From NCBI RefSeq assembly GCF_902167145.1, contig NC_050098.1, positions 136,536,207-136,600,206 of the forward strand: a stretch of DNA of 64,000 bases, read 5' to 3'. Source of the DNA: Zea mays (lineage: Eukaryota > Streptophyta > Magnoliopsida > Poales > Poaceae). A program made the translations under genes and the position numbers. Numbering within the stretch: the stretch's first letter is position 1; each line of letters opens with the position of its first letter. The notes under the pieces are model-generated. The model ran no database searches, was not told the origin of the DNA, and saw only the letters and a list, made by a program, of their open reading frames with translations. Positions 11,748-21,954 of the stretch are shown piece by piece.

Positions 11748-12547
11748 TGTCTTGCATACATAGCTCATGATTATACCTTTGATCATATCTCTTTCATATA
11801 CTATGACTAATGTGTTTTCAAGTATATTTCAAACCAAGTCATAGGTGTATTGAAAGGAAATTTGAGTCTTCGGCGAAGACAAAGGCTTCCACTCCACTCC
11901 ATAACTCATCCTTCGCCGTCGCTCCGAGCAACTCTTCAACTTTGGTATAATCTTCACTCATATTTTGTTTGCCAAAGGGGGAGAAAGTAGTTTGAAAGGG
12001 CTTATATTTCACTCAAAGTATCAGTTTTTGGCGATTCATGCCAAAGGGGGAGAAAGTATTAGCCCAAAGCAAAAGGACCGCACCACCACCTAATTTTAAA
12101 CTAATGATTTTCAAATTGGTATCTTATTGTGTTCAAAAGGGGGAGAAAGTAGTATTTTCAAAATTGATATCTTAAAAACCCTCTTGAACACTAAGAGGAG
12201 GATTTTATTGAGGGGGAGTTTTGTTTAGTCAAAGGAAAAGCATTTGAAACAGGGGGAGAAAATTTCAAATCTTGTGAATGCTTCTCAAAATCTTATTCAT
12301 TTACCTTTGACTATTTGCAAAAGAACTTTGAAAAGAATTTACAAAAGGATTTGCAAAAACAAAACATATGGTGCAAGCGTGGTCCAAAATATTAAATATA
12401 AAGAAACAATCCATGCATATCTCATAAAAATATTTATTGGCTCAATTCTAAGTAACTTTTGCACTTACATTATACAAACTAGTTCAATTATGCACTTCTA
12501 TACTTGCTTTGGTTTGTGTTGGCATCAATCACCAAAAAGGGGGAGAT
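11748..12547 (+). other. Copia 1 3' untranslated region with multiple polypurine tracts
   Basis: AAAGGGGGAGA recurs at 11974-11984, 12043-12053 and 12136-12146, with variants near 12208 and 12250. The tract adjoining the LTR is AAAAAGGGGGAGAT, ending at 12547. The tract primes plus-strand DNA synthesis; repeated copies are a known Sirevirus trait. The open frame 12244-12561 shows no coding signal. Confidence 0.8.
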
Positions 12548-13740
12548 TCAAAGGGAATTAGGCTTACACCTTTTTCCTAATTGATTTTGGTGGTTGAATT
12601 GCCCAACACAAATAATTGGACTAACTAGTTTGCTCTAGTCTATAAGTTTTACAGGTGCCAAAGGTTCACAATAAGCCAATAAAAAGATCAAGAAAGGGTT
12701 CAAACAAAGAGAGCAAAAGACAACCCAAAGGCACCCTGGTCTGGCGCACCGGACTGTCCGGTGTGCCACCGGACAGTGTCGGTGCACCACCGGACAGTGT
12801 CCGGTGCACCAGGGCACTTGAGGCTGAACTCGCTACCTTCGGGAATTTCCAAGGGCGCTCCGCTATAATTCATCGGACTGTCCGGTGTGCCAGCGGAGCA
12901 ACGGCTACTTCACGCACAACGGTCATCTGCAACCACATTCAATGCGCTATAGTGCGCGGCAGAGTCAGAGCACGCGCAGTTGGCACACCGGACAGTCTAC
13001 AGGATATGTCCGGTGCACCACCGGACAGCCCAGAGGCCCCACAAGTCAGAGCTCCAACGGTCGAACCCCAACGGTCTGCTAACGTGGCTGGCGCACCGGA
13101 CAGTGTCCGGTGGCGCACCGGACTGTCCGGTGCGCCATGCGACAGCACACTTCCAACAGCCATTTTTGGTGGTTGGGGCTATAAATACCCCAACCCCACA
13201 TTCAATGGCATCCAAGTTTCTACACTTCTACACCTTACAAGAGCTATAGCATTCAAAACAAGACACACCAAAGAGATCAAATCCTCTCCCAACTCCACAC
13301 AAAGCTTTAGTGATTAGAGAGAGAGATTTGTTGTGTTTATTTGAGCTCTTGCGCTTGGATTACTTCTTTTCTTTCTCATTCTTCTTGTGATCAAACTCAA
13401 TTGTAACCAAGGCAAGAGACACCAATTGTGTGGTGGTCCTTGTGGGAACTTTGTGTTCCGCTTGATTGAGAAGAGAAGCTCACTCGGTCTAAGTGACTGT
13501 TTGAGAGAGGGAAAGGGTTGAAAGGGACCTGGTCTTTGTGACCACCTCAACGGGGAATAGGTTTGCAAGAACCAAACCTCGGTAAAACAAATCATCGTGT
13601 CTCGCTCTTTATTTGCTCACGATTGTTTTGCGCCCTCTCTCTCGGACTCGTTTATATTTCTAACGCTAACCCGACTTGTAGTTGTGGTTAAGTTTATAAA
13701 TTTCAGATTCGCCCTATTCACCCCCTCTAGGTGACTTTCA
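12548..13740 (+). repeat. Copia 1 3' LTR
   Basis: 1193 bp, ending GACTTTCA. Its first dinucleotide reads TC instead of TG (base 12549). It carries about 50 extra bases of CCGGACTGTCCGG palindrome near 12740-12800 compared with the 5' LTR; TATAAATA lies at 13180-13187. CTTAT follows at 13741-13745. Confidence 0.9.
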
Positions 13741-13745
13741 CTTAT

Positions 13746-14534
13746 CCTGACACGCGTGCCTCAGTCGGCAAGGTCGAAGTGATCGCAATCACTTCGCCCC
13801 TTTACTGACCGATCTGACAGGAAAACAACGTCGTTCACCCCGCTCCGGCTACCGTGCCAACCACCAGGATAAAACTGAGTCACGATCTCCCACGAGTTCG
13901 GCCTCGGGCGCAACAAGGAGCTCCGCCTCGCCCGACCTCAGGCCTCGGCCTCAGCTTCGGCCTCGGAAGAAGATCTCCGCCTCGCCCGACCCCAGGCCTC
14001 GGCCTCGGCCTTGGGAGGAGTCACAACCCCGCCCGAGCCCAGCCTCGGCCTCAGGAGAAGTCTCTGCCTCGCCCGGCCTGGGCCTCGGACCGACTACGCT
14101 ACAGGGGATACATCATTACCCTACTCCTAGCTAGCTGCCTCAGGCTATGAAGGAACAAGACCGGTGTCCCATCTAAGGTTACTCCGGTAACAGGTAATGA
14201 TGGTTCCCCGCATGCGCCCATGACGTCGGATTGCTCTCAACCTCCTACGGAAGCAAGACAACGTCAGCAGGATCCATGCCACGCCGACAATTGTGCTTCT
14301 ACAGGGCTCAAGGCACTTCTCCGACGGCCACATTAGCTCGTGTACAGGGCTCAAGGCGCTTCTCCGACGGCCACGTTAGCTCGCAGCTACACCCCATTGT
14401 ACAGCTGGGCATCTCCTTGTATCTATAAAAGGGGATGTCCAGGGCCTTCCTAAGGCACGTTGCGGACACACGTTGCAACACTGACAACGTTGGACGTCGA
14501 GGACAGGCGGGGCAGACAAGACAGGCAGCACGCA

Positions 14535-14580
<46 letters not shown>

Positions 14581-14757
14581 CTCGCCCTCGCTCCCTCGTG
14601 CGGCGCTTGTAACCCCTACTACAAGCACCCCGGTGCGAGATAACATAAGCCTCATTTCCCTCTTGTGTTCCATCTTGCATCAACCCATCTGGGCAGGGAC
14701 ACGCAGCAACAAATTTACTGGTCGGTTGACGGTCCTCGCGGGTCCAAAACGCCGACA
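13746..14757 (+). repeat. Gypsy 1 5' LTR, right part
   Basis: Continues the LTR broken at 4672 and ends GCCGACA. It contains Leu/Pro-type GCCTCGGCCTCGG repeats (about 13900-14080), a TATA box TATAAAA at 14424-14430, and a CT microsatellite. Confidence 0.9.
14537..14577. repeat. (CT)n microsatellite in gypsy 1 5' LTR
   Basis: 41 bp of CT downstream of the LTR TATA box. The equivalent tract in the 3' LTR (27057-27075) is 19 bp. Confidence 0.95.
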
Positions 14758-14759
14758 GT

Positions 14760-14777
14760 TGGCGCGCCAGGTAGGGG
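14760..14777 (+). other. Gypsy 1 primer-binding site
   Basis: TGGCGCGCCAGGTAGGGG starts two bases after the LTR end and has the TGG start expected of a tRNA CCA end. I could not assign the tRNA with confidence. Confidence 0.65.
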
Positions 14778-14944
14778 CTCGCTGCATGTTAACGAACACT
14801 TTCCCGTTGAGTTCCAGATGGGTAGTCTCCAGCAGCCTCTTCAGCCGGGACGCTGCTCCACTCCAGGAGTCTCGAGTTCATGTCCCTTGACGGCAGCTAC
14901 GACATGGTACTCCTCCCCCCACAGCGCGACAGCAACAACGACAG

Positions 14945-17900
14945 TTGGCTCGCCCGGCAGCGGCGAACTCGACGACGACTTCCCACCGTGGCAGAAGAGG
15001 AACACCCGGTTTGCCCTGCCACCCTCCTCACCGGAGGAGGAGGAGACGGGGCAACCGTGGCCATGTAGGAGGCGGCACCTCATCGGTTGTCGGGCCAGAG
15101 CGAGTCGACGACGCCGGCACCCCTGCGGGGGCCATGTCGTGTGTTGTCCTCGCACCTGAGACAACGACGGGTGTCGCTTCCCCGCAACGTGCCAGCCCCA
15201 AGCGGACTGATGACGCCAGCACCCTCGCAAAGGACTTGCTGGGCGTTAGCCTCGTACCTGAGATAACGGTGCAGTCCGTCCCTGACGCGACTTCGCCACC
15301 GTCCATCGACCAAGAGGTATCGTCCGTTTTCCACCCTGTCCCTTTTAGATTCAGCCTCGATCCACCAAGCAACCCCGCTTCGGTGAGCGCTTTCGCAAGG
15401 GCATACCCTGACCTTCCAGGGTATCCTATGCGGTCATCTTGGGACCAACTGATGGCTGTCTCAACCTCTGGACCTGCGGGTTCCGAGGAAGACGACGACT
15501 CCGACTTCGGTTGGGATTTCTCCGGACTCAGTGATCCCAGTGCCATGCGAGACTTCATGTCCGCATGTGACTACTACCTCTCTGGCTGCTCTGACGATGG
15601 CCATAGCCTCGGCGATGAGGGTTGCGACCCAAGTCGCGAGTGTTTCCACATCGATCAGGGGGATCATGGCGAGGACAACCACCTCGGCATGCCGCAAGAT
15701 GACAACGCCCCTGTGCCTGCGTCTCGCATTGACATCCCGCGGGAGCTAGCTGTGGTCCCAGTCCCTGCGGGGGGTCAGGACACACAGCTCGAGAAATTCT
15801 GTGAGATGCAGGCCAAGCTCGACGAAGAAGCGGGGCGGCTTGTGCAGCTCCGACAAAACATCGAGCAGGAGTGGGCAGGCCGAGCACTTGCCGGAGGAGC
15901 GCCTCATCGGGCCCAAGACGTCCAGCGCTAAATCGTTGACGATGCCAGGGCAAGGCTGCCCCGGGCCTTCAGTGGGGTCGGCCAGAATCTAGCTGCAGCA
16001 GCGATGCTGCTCCGAGCGATGCCGGAGCCATCCACCACTAAGGGGCGGCGTATCCAGGGCGAACTCAAGGGTCTCCTGGAAAACGCAGCGGTCCGACGAG
16101 CCGAGAGCTCTGCCTTCCGAAGGCAAGGGTGCCCCTCGGAGCATCGCGCAACGTCCTCCCGACTTATGCGGGAGGCCTCGGTCCGCACCGGGCGCACGCG
16201 GGACGGGATGCCTGCTGCCCCGGATCGCCTCGGCGACGAGCACCACCGCCGCGACCGTCGAGCCCGCCTCGAAGAAAAGGTGCGCCGAGGCTACCACCCC
16301 AGGCGCGGAGGACGCTACGACAGTGAGGAGGACCGGAGCCCCTCGCCTGAACCGCCAGGTCCGAGGGTCTTCAGCCGGGCCATATGACGGGCGCCGTTCC
16401 CAACCCGGTTCCGAGCCTCGACTACCATCACCAAGTACTCATGGGAGACAAGGTCGGAGTTGTGGCTTGCGGATTACCGACTGGCATGCCAGTTGGGAGG
16501 GACGAATGACGACAACCTCATCATCCGCAACCTTCCCCTATTCCTCTCCGACGCTGCCCGGGCATGGCTGGAGCATCTGCCTCCTGCGTAGATCTCCAAC
16601 TGGGACGACCTGGTCAAAGCCTTCGCGGGAAACTTCCAAGGTACGTACGTGCGCCCTGGGAACTCATGGGACCTCCGAAGCTGCCACTAGCAAACAGGGG
16701 AATCCCTGCGAGAGTACATCCGGTGGTTTTCAAAGCAGTGCACCGAGCTGCCCAACATCACCGACTCGGACGTCATCGGGGCATTCCTCGCCGGCACCAT
16801 GTGCCGGGACCTAGTGAGCAAACTGGGGCGCAAGACTCACACCAAGGCGAGCGAATTGATGGACATCGCCACCAAGTTCGCCTCTGGTCAGGAGGCAGTC
16901 GAAGACATCTTCCGGAAGGACAAGAAGCCTCAAGAAAGACAGAAGGAAGACGCCCCCGAGGCGTCCGCCCAGCGTGGCTCGAAAAAGAAGGCCAAGAAGA
17001 AGGCGCAAGCAAAGCGCGACGCCATTGACGCGGATCTCGTCGCTGCTGCTGAGCACAGGAATCCTCGGAAGCCTCCCAAAGGAGTCAACACGTTTGACAA
17101 GATGCTCAAGGAGTCGCGCCCCTATCACAGGGGTCCCGTCAAGCACACCCTTGAGGAGTGCGACATGCTCCGGCATTACTTCATCAAGGCGAGACCCTCG
17201 GCAAAAGGTGGCAAGGACCAAGGCAACAACAAGAAGGGGGGCGACAAGAACGAGGAGTTCCTGGAGGTCCGCGACTGCTTCATGATCTACGGCGGGCAGG
17301 TGGCGAACGCCTCGGCTCGGCACCACAAGCAGGAGCGCCGGGAGGTCTGCTCGGTGAAGGTAGTGGCGCCAGTCTACCTAGACTGGTCCGACAAGCCCAT
17401 CACCTTCGACCAAGGCGACCACCCTGACTATGTGCCGAGCCCAGGAAGGTACCCGCTCATCGTCGACCCCGTCATCGGCAACGCTAGGCTCACCAAGGTC
17501 CTCATGGACGGAGGCAGCAGCCTCAACATCATCTACGCCGAGACCCTAGGGCTCTTGGGGATAGATCTGTCCACGATCCAGGCCGGTGCAGCACCCTTTC
17601 ACGGGATCGTCCCCGGTAAGCGCGTCCTGCCCCTGGGGCAACTTGATTTGCCCGTCTGTTTCGGAACTCCCTCCAACTTCCGCAGGGAAACCCTCACGTT
17701 CGAGGTGGTCGGGTTCCGAGGAACCTATCATGTGGTGCTGGGGAGACCGTGCTATGCCAAGTTCATGGTCGTCCCCAACTACACGTACCTAAAGCTCAAG
17801 ATGCTGGGCCCCAACGGAATCATCACCGTCGGATCCACATACCGCCACGCTTACGAGTGCGACGTGGAATGCGTGGAGTACGCTGAGGCCATCGCCGAGT

Positions 17901-18067
17901 CCGAGGCCCTCATCGCCGACCTAGAATGCCTCTCCAAGGAGGCGCCTGACGCGAAGCGCCACGCTGGCAACTTCGAACCAGCTGAGGCGGTTAAGACCGT
18001 CGCCCTCGACCCCAGCAACGACGCCTGCAAGCAAGTCAGGATCGGCTCCGAGCTCGACCCCAAATAG
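14945..18067 (+). pseudogene. Gypsy 1 gag-protease, broken
   Basis: One reading frame runs throughout. The N-terminal part is Pro/Arg-rich then acidic. Next comes MQAKLDEEAGRLVQLRQNIE (about 15806-15865), the conserved gag core around FPTRFRA...WLADYRLACQLGG, ARAWLEHLPP and ESLREYI, then a Lys-rich linker. A short cysteine-histidine stretch HTLEECDMLRHYF follows. Retropepsin-like protease has LMDGGSSLNIIYAETLGLLG (near 17504-17563) and VVLGRPCYAKF. In-frame stops are TAA 15929, TGA 16385, TAG 16589, TAG 16688 and TAG 18065, each one substitution from a sense codon. There is no frameshift over 3.1 kb. The true start may lie upstream of 14945; I used the first ATG of the long frame. Confidence 0.85.
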
Positions 18068-21000
18068 GAAGCAGTGCTCGTCGACTTTCTCCGCGCAAAT
18101 GCCAAATTTTTTGCGTGGAGTCCCTCGTACATGCCAGGCATACCGAGGGATGTCGCCGAGCACTCGCTAGATATCCGAGCTGGAGCCTGACCTATGAAGC
18201 AGCACCTGCGCCGCTTTGACGAAGAGAAGCGCATAGCCATAGGCGAGGAGGTCCACAAGCTGATGGCTGCAGGGTTCATCAAAGAGGTATTCCATCCTGA
18301 ATGGTTAGCTGACCCTGTGCTTGTAAAGAAAAAAGGTGGGAAATGGAGGATGTGCGTAGACTACACTGGTCTAAACAAAGTATGTCTGAAGGTTCCCTAC
18401 CCTCTGCCTCGCATCGATCAAATTGTGGACTCCACTCCTAGGTGCGAAACCCTGTCATTCCTCGACGCCTATTCAGGTTATCACCAAATCAAGATGAAAG
18501 AATCCGACCAGCTCGTGACTTCTTTCATCACACCCTTTGGCATGTATTGTTATATTACTATGCCATTTGGCTTGAGGAATGCAGGTGCAACCTACCAAAG
18601 GTGCATGAACCATGTGTTCGGAGAGCACATCGGCCGAACGGTCGAGTCTTACATCGATGACATCGTTGTCAAGACAAGAAAAGCCTCCGACCTCCTCTCC
18701 GACCTCGAAGTGACTTTCGGGTGCCTGCGCGCAAAAGGCGTAAAACTCAATCTTGAGAAGTGTGTCTTCGGAGTCCCCTAAGGCATGCTCCTGGGGTTCA
18801 TCGTCTCCGAAAGAGGCATCGAGGCCAACCCGGAGAAAATCGCAGCCATCACCAACATGGGACCCATCAAGGATTTGAAAGGAGTACAAAGGGTCATGGG
18901 ATGCCTTGCGGCTCTGAGCCGCTTCATCTCGCGCCTTGGCTAGAAAGGATTGCCCTTGTACCGCCTCTTAAGGAAGGCCGAGCGCTTCACTTGGACCCCC
19001 CAGGCCGAGGAAGCCCTCGGAAACTTAAAGGCACTCCTTACTAACGCGCCCATCTTGGTGTCCCCCGCTGCGGGAGAAGCCCTCTTGATCTACGTAGCTG
19101 CAACCACTCAGGTGGTCAGCGCTGCGATCGTGGTCGAGAGACGAGAAGAGGGGCATGCACTGCTCGTCCAGAGGTCGGTCTACTTCATCAGTGAGGTACT
19201 ATCCGAGACCAAGATCTGCTACCCACAAATCCAGAAGCTACTGTACGCAGTAATTCTGACGCGGCGAAAGTTGCGACACTACTTCGAGTCTCATCCGGTG
19301 ACTGTGGTGTCATCCTTCCTCCTGGGAGAGATCATCCAGTGCCGAGAGGCCTCGGGTAGGATAGCAAGATGGGCAGTGAACTCATGGGCGAAACAATTTC
19401 ATTTGCCCCTCGGAAGGCCATAAAATCCCAAGTCTTAGTGACTTCCTGGCGGAATGGGTCGACACCCAATTGCTGACAGCTCCAATCCAGCCCGAACTTT
19501 GGACCATGTACTTCGATGGGTCGCTGATGAAAACAGGAGCAGGTGCTGGCTTGCTCTTCATCTCACCCCTCGGGAAACATGTGCGCTACGTGCTGCGCCT
19601 CCATTTTCCAGCGTCAAACAACGTGGCCGAGTACGAGGCTCTGGTTAATGGGTAGCACATCACCATCGAGCTAGGGGTTCGGTGCCTCGACGCTCGGGGT
19701 GACTCGCAGCTCGTCATTGACCAAGTCATGAAAAGAACTCCCACTGCCGCGATAAAAAAATGGAGGCCTATTGCGACGAAGTTCGGCGCTTGGAGGATAA
19801 GTTCCACGGGCTGGAACTCAACCATGTTGCTCGACGGTACAACGAGACTACGGATGAGCTGGCTAAAATAGCCTCGGGGCGAACGACAATTCCCCCGGAC
19901 GTCTTCTCTAGGGACATATATCAACCATCCGTGAAACTCGACGACGCGCCCGAACCCGACGAGACCTCGGTCCAGCCCGAGGTACCCTTGGCCGCCGAGG
20001 GTGAGGCCTTGCGCATCGAGGGAGAGCGGAATGGGGTTGCACCAAACCAAAACTGGCAGACCCCGTACCTACAATATCTCCTCCGAGGAGAGCTGCCCCT
20101 CGACAAGGCTGAAGCTCATCTACTGGCTCGGCGCGCCAAGTCGTTCGTTTTACTGGGTGATGAAAAAGAGTTGTACCACCGCATCCCCTCAGGCATTCTC
20201 CAATGGTGCATATCCGTCGCCCAAGGACAAGAGCTATTACAAGAAATACACTCGGGGGCTTGTGGTCACCATGCAGCACCTCGGACCCTCGTCGGAAACG
20301 CTTTCCGACAAGGTTTCTACTGGCCGACCACTAGGATTGTACGCTTCTGCAGAGGGTGTCAATTCTACGCAAGACGGACACACCTGCCCGCTCAGACCCT
20401 GCAAACAATACCCATCACTTGGCGGTTTGCCGTATGGGGTCTGGACCTCGTCGGTCCCTTGCAGAAGGCACCCGGGGGCTTCAAGCACCTGCTGGTCGCC
20501 ATCGACAAATTCTCCAAGTGGATCGAGGTCCGACCCTTAACCAGCATCAGGTCCGAGCAGGCGGTGGCGTTCTTCACAAATATTATCCATCACTTTGGGG
20601 TCCCAAACTCCATCATCATCGACAATGGCACGCAGTTCACTGGGAAGAAGTTCCTGGACTTCTGTGAAGACCACCACATCCGTGTGGACTGGACCACCGT
20701 AGCTCACCCAATGACAAATGGGCAGGTGGAGCGCGCCAACGGTATGATTTTGCAGGGACTAAAGCCGAGGATCTACAATGACCTCAATAAGTTTGGCAAG
20801 CGATGGATAAAGGAACTACCCTCGGTGGTTTGGAGTCTGAGGACGACGCCGAGCCGAGCCACAGGTTTCTCGCTGTTCTTTCTAGTCTATGGGGCCGAGG
20901 CCATCCTACCCACGAACTTAGAATACGGTTCCCCAAGGACAAAGGCTTACGACGACCAAAGCAACCAGACCAATCGAGAAGACTCATTGGACCAGCTGGA

Positions 21001-21280
21001 AGAGGCTCGGGACATGGCCTTACTACACTCGGCGCGGTATTAGCAGTCCCTGCGACGCTACCACGCCCGAAGGGTTCGGCCCCGAGGCTTCCAAGCGGGA
21101 GACTTGGTACTTCGACTGCGACAAGATGCCCGAGGGCGCCACAAGCTTACTCCTCCCTGGGAAGGGCCCTTCATCATCGCCAAGATTTTGAAGCCCGGAA
21201 CATACAAGCTGGCCAACGATCAAGGCGAGGTCTACAGCAACGCTTGGAACATCCAACAGCTATGTCACTTTTACCCTTAA
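18068..21280 (+). pseudogene. Gypsy 1 RT, RNase H, integrase, broken
   Basis: RT: LMAAGFIKEVFHPEWLADPV, GKWRMCVDYTGLN, SFLDAYSGYHQI, MPFGLRNAGATYQR and active site YIDDIVVK near 18652. An RT-linked RNase H follows (ILVSPAAGEALLIYVAATTQ), then the extra archaeal-type RNase H typical of Tat elements (MYFDGSLMKTGAGAG, NNVAEYEAL). Integrase has GHHAAPRTLVGNAFRQGFYW, CRGC, WGLDLVGPL, IDNGTQF and HPMTNGQVERANGM; the C-terminus ends NAWNIQQLCHFYP at 21280. Stops: TGA 18188, TAA 18779, TAG 18941, TAG 19653, TAG 21041. Frameshifts lie near 19385 and 19740. A few residues before the integrase CRGC (FYWPT-TRIV) appear to be deleted, which would weaken the zinc-binding fold. Confidence 0.88.
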
Positions 21281-21954
21281 AATGTTTCAAGTCGTTTATG
21301 TACCTTGCTTTCTTTACATAAATAAAGTCTAACCATCAAGGAAGAATCAGCCTTGCCTCGGCAAAGCCCGACCCTCCCTCGGGGGCTAGATGGGGGGAAC
21401 CCCCTCTGCGTCAAAATTTTCCTCGGAAAGGTCTTTTGCCAGAACGCCTTTCGCGCTTTTCGACTGCTTCGATAACAGAATCCTAAAAACGAGCGAGAGA
21501 GACCTTGAACGGCAAGGCCGATCGAGCCAAGGGACTCCTACGCCTCCGAGATACGGATACCTCACTCATCACCTTCCGTGAAAAGTAACTCATGCTCGGA
21601 TAAGCGATTCTGCTACCGAACAAGTCCTAACGCTCGAAAACTTTTCTGCCAGAACGACTTTCGTGCCGTTTCGACTACATCGATAACAGAATCCTAAAAA
21701 CGATGAGGGACCACATAAGCGGCAAGGCCGACCGAGCCGAGGGACTCCTACGCCTCCGGGATATGGATACCTCACTCATCACCTTTCCGCGAAAAGTGAC
21801 TCACGCTCGGACGAGGGATTCTGCTACCGAACAAGTCCTAACACACGAAACGAGAGGAAAGAAAATGCAGCTTTATAACCCGACAATTAAAATGTTTAGG
21901 CCTCGGCGGCCGCAAAAAACATACGCATACGTCAAGCAAACTGTTCTTCCAGGC
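21281..21954 (+). repeat. Gypsy 1 tail with dispersed ~220 bp repeat
   Basis: A block beginning TTTTCCTCGG, containing GGGACTCCTACGCCTCCG and ending ACAAGTCCTAA, occurs at about 21413-21635 and 21637-21850, and again at about 22660-22885. The copies differ by scattered substitutions. The blocks lie between the sense pol and the antisense ORF remnants. No sense coding function was seen. Confidence 0.7.

Larger units (their letters stand above)
4673..13740 (+). mobile_element. Copia 1: Sirevirus (Ji/Opie-type) LTR retrotransposon
   Basis: This is a complete 9068 bp element from TGAAAGGGAATTAGG to GTGACTTTCA, flanked by CTTAT at 4668-4672 and 13741-13745. It has 1159 and 1193 bp LTRs, an initiator-Met-like primer site, gag with a zinc knuckle and coiled coil, and pol in copia order (protease, integrase, RT, RNase H). 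Several AAAGGGGGAGA tracts precede the 3' LTR. Repeated polypurine tracts and palindromic CCGGACTGTCCGG motifs in the LTRs are Sirevirus hallmarks. Frame lesions at about 6699, 8000, 9290, 9544 and 11127 disable it. The LTR start resembles the maize Ji family as I remember it; this was not checked. Confidence 0.92.

Noticed and set aside
14308..14683. Arg/Glu repeat proteins on the minus strand
   Set aside because: Direct translation of the CT microsatellite in the LTR.
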